A DNA stretch of 64,000 nt from Flammeovirgaceae bacterium UBA976 (GCA_002292365.1 DBBU01000001.1:3551-67550), one strand, 5' to 3'; shown: positions 37,539 to 46,468, numbered from the stretch's first letter. Made by a program: numbers and translations. Notes: a model not told the origin generated them from the sequence alone.

Positions 37539-38285
37539 TCAGAGCGAGGTTCCTCCGTCTAATGACAACGTTTGACCGGTCATAAATTGGGTTTGATCTG
37601 AGGCCAGCCAACCTATAGCTGTAGCCACCTCAGTTGCTTTTCCAAAACGACCCATGGGTATATGGTTCTTTAATTTATCTTCTATTTCAGGCTTTACCTC
37701 CAACAGTTGACGCAACATATTCGTATCGGTATATCCGGGACAAACTGCATTGATCCGGATATTTTTTTTTGCATATTCCAATGCGGCTGCCTTGGTCATC
37801 CCGACTACTGCAAATTTGCTTGCTACATAAGATATATTGTTTCCAGAGGCTTTTAATCCTGCAAGCGAAGCAACATTCACAATGTTTCCACTGCCTTGCT
37901 TCAACATCGCTGGCAGCGCCACCTTCATACCATAAAATACACCAGATTGATTGACCGCGATCACACGCTCCCAATCTTCCAGGCTATGATCTGCTGTTTT
38001 TAGCATTTGAGTGGGGCCTATACCTGCATTGTTTACCCAAACATCAATTTGCCCATATTTTTTAATCACAGCACCCGCCAAACTTTGCATTTGATCGTAT
38101 TGTGATACATCGGTTTTTTGAATCATGCATAGCATAGGAATAGAATCGGAAATATCTACCATTTTTTCCAATGAGATATCGGCCAAAACCACATATGCCT
38201 CTTTTTTAGCAAAAAACCTCACCGTTGCTGCTCCGATACCGGATCCTGCTCCAGTAATCACAATAACTTTCTCCTTAAATGACAT
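37539..38285 (-). CDS. Short-chain dehydrogenase/reductase
   Basis: This is a classical SDR of 248 residues. TGAGSGIG at 11-18 binds the cofactor, NNAGI lies near 90, Ser about 140 (VNVASLAG) and YVASK (about 154-158) make the catalytic set, and CPGYTDTN follows. An aspartate at the end of strand 2 (LADIS) suggests NAD preference. It is the first gene of the minus-strand set and faces the 815-bp divergent spacer. A gap of 234 bases separates it from the enoyl-CoA hydratase gene, so the latter may have its own promoter. Confidence 0.93.
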   Translation of the reverse strand: MSFKEKVIVITGAGSGIGAATVRFFAKKEAYVVLADISLEKMVDISDSIPMLCMIQKTDVSQYDQMQSLAGAVIKKYGQIDVWVNNAGIGPTQMLKTADHSLEDWERVIAVNQSGVFYGMKVALPAMLKQGSGNIVNVASLAGLKASGNNISYVASKFAVVGMTKAAALEYAKKNIRINAVCPGYTDTNMLRQLLEVKPEIEDKLKNHIPMGRFGKATEVATAIGWLASDQTQFMTGQTLSLDGGTSL

Positions 38286-39100
38286 ATTAATCTTTTTATT
38301 AAAATTTTATGGCTCCGATTCTACGTATAAATTGAGATCTGTCCTTCCGCTACATGCCTCAGATTAAAAACATTTATTTGATCGGCTCTTTTTTTAAAAG
38401 TAAATAATCTAATTCAAGATTTCGTTCCAATCTCATACAGATTTATTTTTTTAACCCCTATGGCGATTGATTATTTTTAGCTTTTTGCGAAGACCATACT
38501 ACCTAATTCTTTCTGTATTTTGTTAATTTCGATCAGATACAAAAAATATTGATTGTATTTACCGATATAATTGATGTCTGACGCCTCAAATTTTTTTGCG
38601 TTTTATTGAAAAAGAAAAGCCATTAAAGCCCATTGGAAAACGTCAAAAATGCCTATCTCACAGTTTTAATCAACTGATATATAGGCCTTACTCAAATTTT
38701 AATTCAAGGTAAGTCAAGCGTTTAAATAGAGACAAAGTCTTTCAGTACTCATTGTAAGATAAGACAGATCATATTATCTTTAATTTAGCTCTGCCTTTTG
38801 GGTATTACTAATTCGAGAGCCATTAAAGCGTTAGATAATTTATTTATTAGGCACTTTCCTAGAGCATATTGACGGAATTATCATTTAATTTGATTGTCAG
38901 AAAGTAAATCTCCAAATATATGAGGATATTGGGATTTGATGACACTAGGGACATAGGCTGTCTCTTAACAGAAGATAGGATAACATTAACTACTGAAAAG
39001 AATAGCGACCAATAGAATTTTACACTAGTGATAAAGCATGAAATAATATCAAGTTGAAAGTATAATAATTATTTGAAATATTAAAATTAAAAAAATAAAT
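38286..39100. other. 815-bp gene-free divergent spacer
   Basis: This AT-rich region separates the divergent SDR genes of the acyl-CoA cluster. I see no credible ORF, RNA gene or mobile-element end. A 12-base direct repeat (AGCCATTAAAGC) occurs at 38618-38629 and 38818-38829, exactly 200 bases apart; it could be chance or a pair of operator half-elements. No regulator gene lies beside it. The region must contain at least two promoters. Confidence 0.5.
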
Positions 39101-39841
39101 ATGACCAAACTAGACGGACAAGTCGCCATCATCACAGGAGGTGCACAAGGAATTGGTGAAGGTGCCTCTGAGGTTTTTTGCCAAGCAGGCGCCAAAGTGG
39201 TCATTTGGGATGTCCTCGATGGTCAGCCTACCGCAGCTCGAATTAACGAACAAGGCGGAGAGATCTTCTTTCAAAATGTCGACATTACCCAGCGAAGTCA
39301 AGTCGAAACGGCAGTAGCTGAGATCATGACTCGATACGGTCGTATTGATATTCTGATCAATAATGCCGGTATCATCCGAGACAAGTCGTTCCTAAAAATG
39401 ACTGATGAAGAATGGCATTCTGTATTAAATGTCAACCTCACCGGTGCATTCAATACTTGCAAAGTAGTAGTTCCTATCATGCGAGAAGCAAAATATGGTA
39501 GAATCATCAATACTTCCTCCATCAATGGTACGATGGGTGCTTTTGGACAAACCAATTACGCAGCAACCAAAGCGGGTATTGTTGGCTTTACCAAATCTTT
39601 GGCAAGGGAAACGGGAAAATATGGGATTACCGTAAATGCCGTCGCCCCAGGATTTATTAAGTCTGAAATGTCAGACAGCATGCCAAAGGAGGTGATCGAT
39701 GCCGGTATTGCCATGATTCCTGTTGGGAGAATCGGTACTGCCTATGATATTGGGCATGCTTATCTGTTCTTAGCCTCGAAAGAAGCAGGATTCGTAACCG
39801 CATTTACCCTACATGTCAACGGAGGTGCTCTCGCTATCTAA
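39101..39841 (+). CDS. SDR, 3-oxoacyl-ACP/acetoacetyl-CoA reductase-like
   Basis: This is a classical SDR of 246 residues close to FabG/PhaB. TGGAQGIGEG binds the cofactor near 12-21, NNAGI is near 85, SSIN and YAATK provide the catalytic serine, tyrosine and lysine, and VAPGFIKSEM is typical. It would interconvert 3-hydroxyacyl- and 3-ketoacyl-CoA. It is the first gene of the plus-strand set; the second SDR begins 8 bases after its stop. An aspartate after strand 2 (IWDVLD) suggests NAD use and hence oxidation. Confidence 0.93.
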   Translation: MTKLDGQVAIITGGAQGIGEGASEVFCQAGAKVVIWDVLDGQPTAARINEQGGEIFFQNVDITQRSQVETAVAEIMTRYGRIDILINNAGIIRDKSFLKMTDEEWHSVLNVNLTGAFNTCKVVVPIMREAKYGRIINTSSINGTMGAFGQTNYAATKAGIVGFTKSLARETGKYGITVNAVAPGFIKSEMSDSMPKEVIDAGIAMIPVGRIGTAYDIGHAYLFLASKEAGFVTAFTLHVNGGALAI

Positions 39842-39849
39842 AAAAAATT

Positions 39850-40623
39850 ATGAGCATAAAAGAAAAATTTGAAATAAAGGGAAAAGTTGCACTCATTACT
39901 GGTGCAAGTAAAGGAATTGGTGCAGCTATTGCTTTGGCATTGGCCGAGCAAGGTGCCAAAGTCGTGATCAGCAGTCGAAAAAAAGAAGGCATTGACAAGA
40001 CCGTAAATAGCCTAACCGCAGCAGGTTTAAGTGCCCATGGCATCGTATGTAATGTAGGAGATGAAGCGCAAATCAAAATGCTGGTTGAGAAAACTATTAC
40101 CCACTTCGGTGGCATAGATATTTTGGTTAACAATGCGGCTACCAATCCAGTCTATGGACCTATCGATCAAGCAGATGGTGGGATCTTTGACAAAATAATG
40201 AACATCAACTTGCGTGCCTGCTTTTTACTGAGTAATCTGTGCCGCCCCTCCATGGTTGAAAGAGGGGGGGGATCTATTATTAATATCTCATCCGTAGAAG
40301 GAATTAAACCCAGTGCAGGCCTAGGTCTTTACAGTATAAGCAAAGCAGGATTGATTATGCTTACCAAAACGCAAGCCAAGGAATGGGGCCGGCAAGGGAT
40401 TCGAAGCAATGTCATTTGTCCTGGCTTGATTAAAACAAAATTCAGTAAAGCCTTGTGGTCAGATGAAAAAAACTTGGTTCGGTTTACCAAGCATTTGGCT
40501 TTGAATCGCATGGCCGAACCTGATGAAATTGCAGGACTTACCCTCTTTCTTGCTTCTGATGCATCTAGCTATTGTACGGGCTCAACCTTTACTGCAGACG
40601 GTGGGTTTTTAATTGCAGGATAA
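39850..40623 (+). CDS. SDR oxidoreductase (DHRS4-like)
   Basis: This is a classical SDR of 257 residues. TGASKGIGAA is near 17-26, SSRKKEG after strand 2 points to NADP(H), NNAATNP is near 95 (in place of NNAG), and ISSVEG, YSISK, CPGLIKT and a C-terminal GGFLIAG follow. The NNAATNP variant is common in SDRs that sit beside ACAD11-type genes. It lies in the middle of the plus-strand set and its end overlaps a possible early start of the MaoC gene. Confidence 0.93.
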   Translation: MSIKEKFEIKGKVALITGASKGIGAAIALALAEQGAKVVISSRKKEGIDKTVNSLTAAGLSAHGIVCNVGDEAQIKMLVEKTITHFGGIDILVNNAATNPVYGPIDQADGGIFDKIMNINLRACFLLSNLCRPSMVERGGGSIINISSVEGIKPSAGLGLYSISKAGLIMLTKTQAKEWGRQGIRSNVICPGLIKTKFSKALWSDEKNLVRFTKHLALNRMAEPDEIAGLTLFLASDASSYCTGSTFTADGGFLIAG

Positions 40624-40630
40624 ATATAAA

Positions 40631-41119
40631 ATGATGACAGATAAACCCTACACAACCTCATTTAATCATTTGACGGATCTCAAAGATGCGATCGGAAAAG
40701 AATTGGGACTTACCGAATGGAATGTAATCACCCAAGAGAAGATCAACACTTTCGCTGAACTCACTGGGGATACCCAATGGATTCATATTGATGAAGAAAA
40801 GTCTAAAAAATATTCGCCTTACGGTCAAACGGTAGCACATGGTTTCTTAGTACTCTCTTTTGCTGCTAAATTCGCTAACGAGACTTACCAAATAAATGAC
40901 GTCACCATGGGCGTAAACTATGGCTTAGATAAAGTGAGATTCCCTCATCCAACACTTTCTGGTAGCAAGGTGCGGGGCCGGTTGTCCTTGATGGAATTCA
41001 ACGAATTTGACGGAGGGGGTCGCTACAAGTTTAAAGTGGTCTTCGAATGTCAGGGTACTGAAAAACCCGTTTGTGTGGCTGAATTCATAGGTCAAGCTTA
41101 TACTAAAAAAGATGAATGA
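40631..41119 (+). CDS. MaoC-family hydratase
   Basis: This hot-dog-fold hydratase of 162 residues hydrates enoyl-CoA. The catalytic signature is near residues 45-75: the FAELTGDTQWIHIDEEKS segment has the Asp and His, and YGQTVAHGFLVLS follows. I chose the ATG at 40631 just after the SDR stop; a TTG 18 bases earlier would extend it into the SDR gene. It overlaps the acyl-CoA dehydrogenase gene by 8 bases, which suggests translational coupling. Confidence 0.93.
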   Translation: MMTDKPYTTSFNHLTDLKDAIGKELGLTEWNVITQEKINTFAELTGDTQWIHIDEEKSKKYSPYGQTVAHGFLVLSFAAKFANETYQINDVTMGVNYGLDKVRFPHPTLSGSKVRGRLSLMEFNEFDGGGRYKFKVVFECQGTEKPVCVAEFIGQAYTKKDE

Positions 41120-42293
41120 TCAATTAAAAGAAATCTTGGCCAAAGTTCAGGACACACTGGATGAGCATATATTTCCTCTAGAGACCAAATACCATAGTAA
41201 AACGTGGGATATGGTGGTTCCTCATCTAGACAAAGTCAGAGAAAAGGTCAAAGCTGCAGGTTTATGGATTCCTCAAATTCCTACTAAATATGGAGGCCTA
41301 GGTTTATCTGTCGCCGCATTTGGTGAAGTCAGTGCATTATTGGGAAGCAGTCCTTACGGGCATTATTGCTTCAACTGTCAAGCTCCAGATGCGGGTAATA
41401 TGGAAATCTTAATCGAATTTGGTACTGAAAATCAAAAAGCACAGTACCTCATGCCGCTATTGGCAGGTGATATCAGGAGCTGTTTTTCTATGACGGAACC
41501 TGATCATCCAGGATCTAACCCAACCATCATGGGGACCATTGCCATCAAGGACGGTGAAGAATATGTGATCAATGGACATAAATGGTTCACTTCTGCCGCT
41601 GATGGTGCTACTTTTGCCATTGTCATGGTCGTCAGTGATCCCCATGGGACCGATCCTCATAAAATGGCCAGTCAGATAATTGTTTCCACCGATAACCCTG
41701 GTTTTAATCTCATTCGTAATATTTCCGTCATGGGAGAAAAAGGCTCTGGATGGCACAGTCATGCAGAAATAAAATATGAAAACTGTCGAGTGCCCACCGC
41801 GAGTATACTGGGAAGCGAAGGCGATGGTTTTGCTATTGCACAAAAAAGATTGGGCCCTGGAAGAATTCACCACTGCATGCGATGGATCGGTATCTGTGAA
41901 AGAGCATTTGATATGATGTGTAAGCGCGCCGTTTCTAGAGAAATTTCCCCTGGAAAAACATTAGCGGACAAACAAACGATTCAACATTGGATTGCCGAAA
42001 GTAGGGCCGAGATCCATGCGGCCAGATTAATGGTAAGAGACGCTGCACATAAAATTGATACAATCGGTGCTTCAAAGGCAAGAATTGAAATTTCAATGAT
42101 AAAATTTTATTGTGCCAATGTAATGCAAAGCGTTTTGGATCGAGCCATTCAAGTGCATGGTGCTTTGGGTATCTCCGATGATACGATATTGGCAACTTGG
42201 TTTAGACTGGAACGAAGTGCGCGTATCTACGATGGTGCAGATGAAGTACACAAAAGCAGTACAGCTAAACAGATTTTAAAAAATTACCGTTAA
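41112..42293 (+). CDS. Acyl-CoA dehydrogenase of the ACAD10/ACAD11 type
   Basis: This is a FAD-dependent acyl-CoA dehydrogenase of 393 residues. FSMTEPDHPGSNP (near 126) is the first family signature. YDGADEVH (near 373) corresponds to the usual YEG-x-SE region, with Asp in place of the common catalytic Glu. NCQAPDAGNME and LGPGRIHHCMRWIG (near 247-260) are, to my knowledge, characteristic of the ACAD10/11 group. In mammals that domain is fused to an APH-type kinase and acts on 4-hydroxyacyl-CoAs. Here the kinase is the next gene, 34 bases downstream. A plain straight-chain dehydrogenase remains possible. Confidence 0.92.
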   Translation: MNDQLKEILAKVQDTLDEHIFPLETKYHSKTWDMVVPHLDKVREKVKAAGLWIPQIPTKYGGLGLSVAAFGEVSALLGSSPYGHYCFNCQAPDAGNMEILIEFGTENQKAQYLMPLLAGDIRSCFSMTEPDHPGSNPTIMGTIAIKDGEEYVINGHKWFTSAADGATFAIVMVVSDPHGTDPHKMASQIIVSTDNPGFNLIRNISVMGEKGSGWHSHAEIKYENCRVPTASILGSEGDGFAIAQKRLGPGRIHHCMRWIGICERAFDMMCKRAVSREISPGKTLADKQTIQHWIAESRAEIHAARLMVRDAAHKIDTIGASKARIEISMIKFYCANVMQSVLDRAIQVHGALGISDDTILATWFRLERSARIYDGADEVHKSSTAKQILKNYR

Positions 42294-42327
42294 CCCGATG
42301 AATCCATTCAATAGAATTAAAAGATAA

Positions 42328-43410
42328 ATGAATATGGATTGGAACGATAAGGCGATCGCTACGCGTCCAGGAGAGGAACTTCCTATCTCAGGGCTAGAGG
42401 CATGCCTTTTGGACCATCTACCCAATACCTCTGGGCCTTTGACGATCAAACAATTCCCTGGAGGATATTCCAATCTGACGTATTTGATCTCAATGGGTGA
42501 TACTGAATATGTGCTTAGACGACCCCCAGTCGGAGCAAAAGTCAAATCAGGTCATGACATGGGTCGTGAATATCGTATTCTATCTGGACTGAAATCTGTA
42601 GATCACAAAGTACCCACCCCATTTTATTATACCGAAGATCTCACTATTATTGGATCTCCTTTTTATGTGATGGAAAGAGTAAGAGGCGTCATATTAAGGC
42701 ATGGTATGCCTCAAGATATGCATCCTAAAGCTGATAAAATGAAAAAAATATCTACCGCTTGGTTAGATACGCTGATAAGACTACATCAAGTAGATCCCCA
42801 ACAGGCAGGACTCGGTGACTTAGGTAGACCCCAAGGATATGTTGACAGACAAATATCGGGTTGGGGTAAGAGGTATTACCAAGCCAAAACAGATGATTTC
42901 TTAAAAATAGATTTCATCATCAAATGGTTGAATGAACACCAAATGACCTCCCGTCACATAAGTCTCATTCATAATGATTTCAAATATGATAATTTGATAC
43001 TTAATCCTGATGACTGGACCAAGGTCTCCGCTGTTCTTGATTGGGAAATGGCTACTCTTGGGGATCCTCTAATGGATTTAGGTACAAGTTTAGGCTATTG
43101 GGTGAATCCAAGTGATCCAGATGAAATGAAAGACCTTCAATTCAGCCCCACTCACCTTGCTGGTAATCTCACCAGAGAAGAAATCATCCATCAATACGAG
43201 TTAAAAACAGGTAGAATCATGGAAAATCCAGTTTTTTATTATGTCTATGGCTTATTAAAGATTGCCGTGATCATCCAGCAAATATATTATAGATACCAGC
43301 AAGGGCTTACCCAAGACCCTCGATTCGCCTCTTTGCCGACCGCCATGAAACATATCAGCCTTATCGCTGAGCAGGCCATTAAAAAAAATAAAATTGACAA
43401 CTTGATTTAA
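42328..43410 (+). CDS. APH-family phosphotransferase (ACAD10/11 kinase-domain type)
   Basis: This is an aminoglycoside-phosphotransferase-fold kinase of 360 residues. FPGGYSNLTYLI (43-54) is the nucleotide loop, HNDFKYDN (215-222) holds the catalytic Asp and metal-binding Asn, and DWEMATLGDPLMDLG (238-252) is the second metal motif. This subgroup matches the N-terminal domain of ACAD10/11 and bacterial LvaA, which phosphorylates the hydroxyl of 4-hydroxyacyl-CoA, rather than antibiotic kinases. It is the last gene of the plus-strand set and ends at a hairpin. Confidence 0.92.
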   Translation: MNMDWNDKAIATRPGEELPISGLEACLLDHLPNTSGPLTIKQFPGGYSNLTYLISMGDTEYVLRRPPVGAKVKSGHDMGREYRILSGLKSVDHKVPTPFYYTEDLTIIGSPFYVMERVRGVILRHGMPQDMHPKADKMKKISTAWLDTLIRLHQVDPQQAGLGDLGRPQGYVDRQISGWGKRYYQAKTDDFLKIDFIIKWLNEHQMTSRHISLIHNDFKYDNLILNPDDWTKVSAVLDWEMATLGDPLMDLGTSLGYWVNPSDPDEMKDLQFSPTHLAGNLTREEIIHQYELKTGRIMENPVFYYVYGLLKIAVIIQQIYYRYQQGLTQDPRFASLPTAMKHISLIAEQAIKKNKIDNLI

Positions 43411-43425
43411 TTAAATCAGGTTGTC
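43396..43425 (+). terminator. Hairpin terminator at the end of the APH gene
   Basis: A 13-bp stem (43396-43408 with 43413-43425, one G-T pair) with a 4-base loop AATT overlaps the stop codon of the phosphotransferase gene. The tail after it is AT-rich but not a run of T, so termination may be moderate. Confidence 0.5.
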
Positions 43426-43668
43426 TAAATAGTTACCCATCTTGAACGGATTCGTAAAGAAATAGGTATCTAGTTTACGACTTATCCTCTAAATAAAATC
43501 TACACAAAAATCGTCGATTTAAATCAGGGATATTGGGTCAGCAAAGCTTTTCAAAATAAAAATTAACATCAATGCTCCCAAAGCCTTAGAGGAAATGATG
43601 AGTCGAAAAATAAGTGGGAAGGGAATCATCCATTTAAATTGAATCCTTTTATCTCCTTAACTAATCTG

Positions 43669-44511
43669 TTAGCTACGTATTGCAGAAGCCATGCGCGCTT
43701 TTTTATTAAGGTCATGGTGTATGACTATCTCTTCAAATCCAAGATGATTCAATAAGGCCTGGATTTGATGGGCAAAATCTTCGTGAATCTCAAAATAGAG
43801 TTTTCCCTTCTTTTTCAATGATTTCAGGGCATATTTAGCAATCGCATCATAAAAAATTAAAGGATGATCATCGGCAACAAAAAGAGCCAATTCAGGTTCA
43901 TATTCCACTACATGTCCTGCCATCAATGACTTTTCAGCGCTTGGTATGTAAGGCGGATTACTGATGATTAGATGATATTGATCAGCATCTGGATCCTTGT
44001 TCAAAATATCTAAACAGGCAAAATCAACGGTTAGCTTAAGTTGATGCGCATTGCGCTCGGCTATTTCCAGAGCCTCTGGAGAAAGGTCCCAAGCTGATAC
44101 CTTCCATTTGGGTCTATGTGTATGCAGCGCAAGCGCTATGATCCCTGAGCCCGTACCAATATCCAAAATATTTTTTGATGTATGGTCATTCTCCTTTAAG
44201 ATCAATGCGACCAACTCTTCGGTTTCTTGCCTTGGAATAAGTACATCGGGATTGACAAAAAATGATAGTCCAAAAAAGGCGGCATGATTCAATACGTATT
44301 GTACCGGTTCCCCTCTCAATAAGCGGTATAATACGGGAGCCAACTGCTCTTCTGGTTCAGAAATCGATTTATTTAAAAAAATATCTATCCTGGAAAACCC
44401 AAAAAGATGGCTGAAGACGATTTCCGCTATCTTTTTGGATTCGTCTAGCTCCCATTTAGTTTCTAACTCGTGGACAAAATGGTCATATAATACCTTAATC
44501 GAAAGACTCAT
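43669..44511 (-). CDS. prmC: Peptide chain release factor N5-glutamine methyltransferase
   Basis: PrmC (HemK) methylates the glutamine of the GGQ motif in release factors with S-adenosylmethionine. The 280-residue protein has an N-terminal helical domain. RGEPVQYVLN (67-76) and PRQETEELV (93-101) are family marks, the SAM site is ILDIGTGSGIIAL (115-127), and the catalytic NPPYIP is at 185-190. It is divergent from ribD with a 93-base gap. A 36-codon hydrophobic frame downstream (43519-43629) is not called. Confidence 0.95.
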   Translation of the reverse strand: MSLSIKVLYDHFVHELETKWELDESKKIAEIVFSHLFGFSRIDIFLNKSISEPEEQLAPVLYRLLRGEPVQYVLNHAAFFGLSFFVNPDVLIPRQETEELVALILKENDHTSKNILDIGTGSGIIALALHTHRPKWKVSAWDLSPEALEIAERNAHQLKLTVDFACLDILNKDPDADQYHLIISNPPYIPSAEKSLMAGHVVEYEPELALFVADDHPLIFYDAIAKYALKSLKKKGKLYFEIHEDFAHQIQALLNHLGFEEIVIHHDLNKKARMASAIRS

Positions 44512-44604
44512 AAGAAGTAAAACTAAATCAGCCCATCAGAATTAAATAACATTTAGCAGAGAAGATGGCTTTCTACTGCTCAATATTGTTTGTTACTTTG
44601 CAGT

Positions 44605-45633
44605 ATGTCTGATAAAGATATGCTTTTTATGAAGAGGGCCTTTGCGCTTGCTCTTTTAGGTATGGGTAAAGTGGCCCCTAACCCATTGGTAGGTTGTGTT
44701 ATTGTGAAAAATGAAAAAATCATCGGAGAAGGATTTCATCAAGCCTACGGTGCAGCACATGCAGAGGTCAATGCCATTAAAAATGCGACTACTGCGATTG
44801 CAGGGGCCACCGTATATGTCACGCTGGAACCTTGCGCCCATTATGGTAAAACACCGCCTTGCGCAGATTTGCTCATTGCTAAAAAGGTAGCCAGAGTTGT
44901 CATGGCCTCTCAAGATCCATTTGAAGCGGTCAATGGTACGGGCATCAAACGACTCAAGGCTGCCGGAATTCAAGTCGAAATAGGATGCATGCAAGAAGAA
45001 GGGCATCACGTAAATCGCCGTTTTTTTACCTCTACATCAAAAAACAGACCTTACATTATTTTAAAATGGGCACAAACACAAGATCATTTTGTCGCCAGAA
45101 CTGATTTTAATTCTAAATGGATCAGTAATCCCCTATCAAGACAACTTGTACATAAATGGCGCAGTGAGGAGATGGGTATTCTTGTAGGCTACAATACGGC
45201 CAAACATGATAACCCCAGATTAACTACTCGAGATTGGCAAGGATCAAATCCCACCAGAATCGTAATAGATCCAAGAAATGAATTGAATGAAGCCCTTCAT
45301 CTTTTCGATGGAACTCAAAAAACTTTAGTATTTACCCAATTTCCAAAAAAGAGTAGGAAAAACATCACCTATCACACTTTGGATTCAGCGGATCCCATCA
45401 CAGCCATTTTAGATCAACTTCATCAATTGAATATTCAGTCCATTCTCGTGGAAGGAGGCACTCATACCATCGAGAAATTCCTTAGTTTAAACCTTTGGGA
45501 TGAAGCCCGTATTTTTACCAGTCCCCAAAAATTTTCTAGAGGTATTCAAGCACCCAAGATGGTGGGTCTACCTCACCAAAGCACCCAGATTTCAAATGAC
45601 ACGTTAACTACCTACTACAATGAGCATAACTAA
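44605..45633 (+). CDS. ribD: Bifunctional riboflavin deaminase/reductase
   Basis: RibD deaminates the pyrimidine intermediate of riboflavin synthesis and then reduces its ribose chain. The 342-residue protein has an N-terminal cytidine-deaminase-like domain: zinc ligands are His52 with Glu54 (HAEVNAI), Cys77 (TLEPCAHYGKTPPC) and Cys86. A C-terminal NADPH reductase domain follows from about 150 (ILKWAQTQD, SNPTRIVIDPR, ILVEGGTHTI). The ATG at 44605 is used; an upstream in-frame TTG adds five residues. It overlaps the cupin gene by 14 bases. Confidence 0.95.
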   Translation: MSDKDMLFMKRAFALALLGMGKVAPNPLVGCVIVKNEKIIGEGFHQAYGAAHAEVNAIKNATTAIAGATVYVTLEPCAHYGKTPPCADLLIAKKVARVVMASQDPFEAVNGTGIKRLKAAGIQVEIGCMQEEGHHVNRRFFTSTSKNRPYIILKWAQTQDHFVARTDFNSKWISNPLSRQLVHKWRSEEMGILVGYNTAKHDNPRLTTRDWQGSNPTRIVIDPRNELNEALHLFDGTQKTLVFTQFPKKSRKNITYHTLDSADPITAILDQLHQLNIQSILVEGGTHTIEKFLSLNLWDEARIFTSPQKFSRGIQAPKMVGLPHQSTQISNDTLTTYYNEHN

Positions 45634-45985
45634 AAGTAACATTCAAGAAAAATTTGATCGGTTCACTTCACATTGGACCCCACACGTAGTCGCAGAACTT
45701 AATGGTCAGGCCGTTAAAATCGCTAAAATCAAGGGTGATTTTATTTGGCATCAACATGACGATGAAGATGAGATGTTTTGGGTAATCAAAGGATCTATGA
45801 AAATGGAACTTCGTGATCAAACCCTGACTTTAAATGAAGGAGATTTCACTGTTATACCTAAAGGCGTTGAACACAAACCCTCAGCAAAAGATGAAACTCA
45901 CATATTGATGTTTGAACCCAAAGAGACGATCAACACAGGAGATGAACAAAGTCCATTGACCGTAAAAAATCCTCAAGTAATATAA
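45620..45985 (+). CDS. Small cupin-domain protein
   Basis: This single-domain cupin of 121 residues has GDFIWHQHDDEDEMFWVIKG as first motif (His residues near 41 and 43, Glu near 47) and FTVIPKGVEHKP as second motif, giving a complete metal site. Proteins of this type include mannose-6-phosphate-isomerase-like and dioxygenase-like cupins; the substrate is unknown. It overlaps ribD upstream by 14 bases and is 2 bases from the methionine-sulfoxide reductase gene, so the three are one transcript. Confidence 0.85.
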   Translation: MSITKSNIQEKFDRFTSHWTPHVVAELNGQAVKIAKIKGDFIWHQHDDEDEMFWVIKGSMKMELRDQTLTLNEGDFTVIPKGVEHKPSAKDETHILMFEPKETINTGDEQSPLTVKNPQVI

Positions 45986-45987
45986 CT

Positions 45988-46458
45988 ATGGGGGAAGAAA
46001 TCATCATTGATAAATCCAGATCAAAGGAAGAAATATATCAAACCATATTTCCTCAGTTGGAAGCCTTGATAAAAAATGAACCCGACCTCATAGCCAACTT
46101 GGCGAATATAGCCGCCGTTTTAAAAATGTCTTTTGATTTCTTTTGGGTAGGCTTTTACCTTGTCAAAAATAACGCCCTAGTTATCGGTCCTTTTCAAGGT
46201 CCCATAGCCTGTACCCGAATCCCACTGGGCAAAGGTGTCTGCGGGAAAAGCTGGGAGCAAAAAATGCCCATCATTGTTCCAGATGTGGGGTTATTTCCAG
46301 GTCATATTGCTTGCAGTAGTGATTCAAAATCAGAAATTGTGATCCCAAAAATAAAAGAGGATAACGTGCTTTTCATACTCGATGTAGACAGTGATGTCTT
46401 AAATTCTTTCGATGAAATAGATGCACATTATTTAACCAAGTTCATCGCGCTGATCTAG
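45988..46458 (+). CDS. msrC: GAF-type free methionine-(R)-sulfoxide reductase
   Basis: This is a GAF-domain enzyme of 156 residues that reduces free methionine-(R)-sulfoxide in the cytoplasm. The three redox cysteines are present: Cys75 (IACTRIP), Cys85 (GKGVCGKSWE) and Cys109 (HIACSSDSKSEIV). Their spacing (10 and 24) matches E. coli fRMsr. The sequence ends with an LDVDS motif typical of the family. It is the last gene of the ribD-cupin-fRMsr set and converges on the RDD gene. Confidence 0.93.
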   Translation: MGEEIIIDKSRSKEEIYQTIFPQLEALIKNEPDLIANLANIAAVLKMSFDFFWVGFYLVKNNALVIGPFQGPIACTRIPLGKGVCGKSWEQKMPIIVPDVGLFPGHIACSSDSKSEIVIPKIKEDNVLFILDVDSDVLNSFDEIDAHYLTKFIALI

Positions 46459-46468
46459 AAAATTGAGT

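Noticed and set aside
38125..38367. 80-codon plus-strand ORF at the edge of the divergent spacer
   Set aside because: Most of it overlaps the SDR gene in antisense; the part in the spacer shows no family resemblance.
41457..41873. 138-codon minus-strand ORF inside the acyl-CoA dehydrogenase gene
   Set aside because: It lies wholly antisense to a well-conserved enzyme, lacks recognisable motifs and has no promoter or operon context; a shadow frame.
42328..43410. Aminoglycoside resistance gene
   Set aside because: The APH fold is present, but the motifs and the neighbouring acyl-CoA dehydrogenase match the ACAD10/11 kinase group, not antibiotic kinases.
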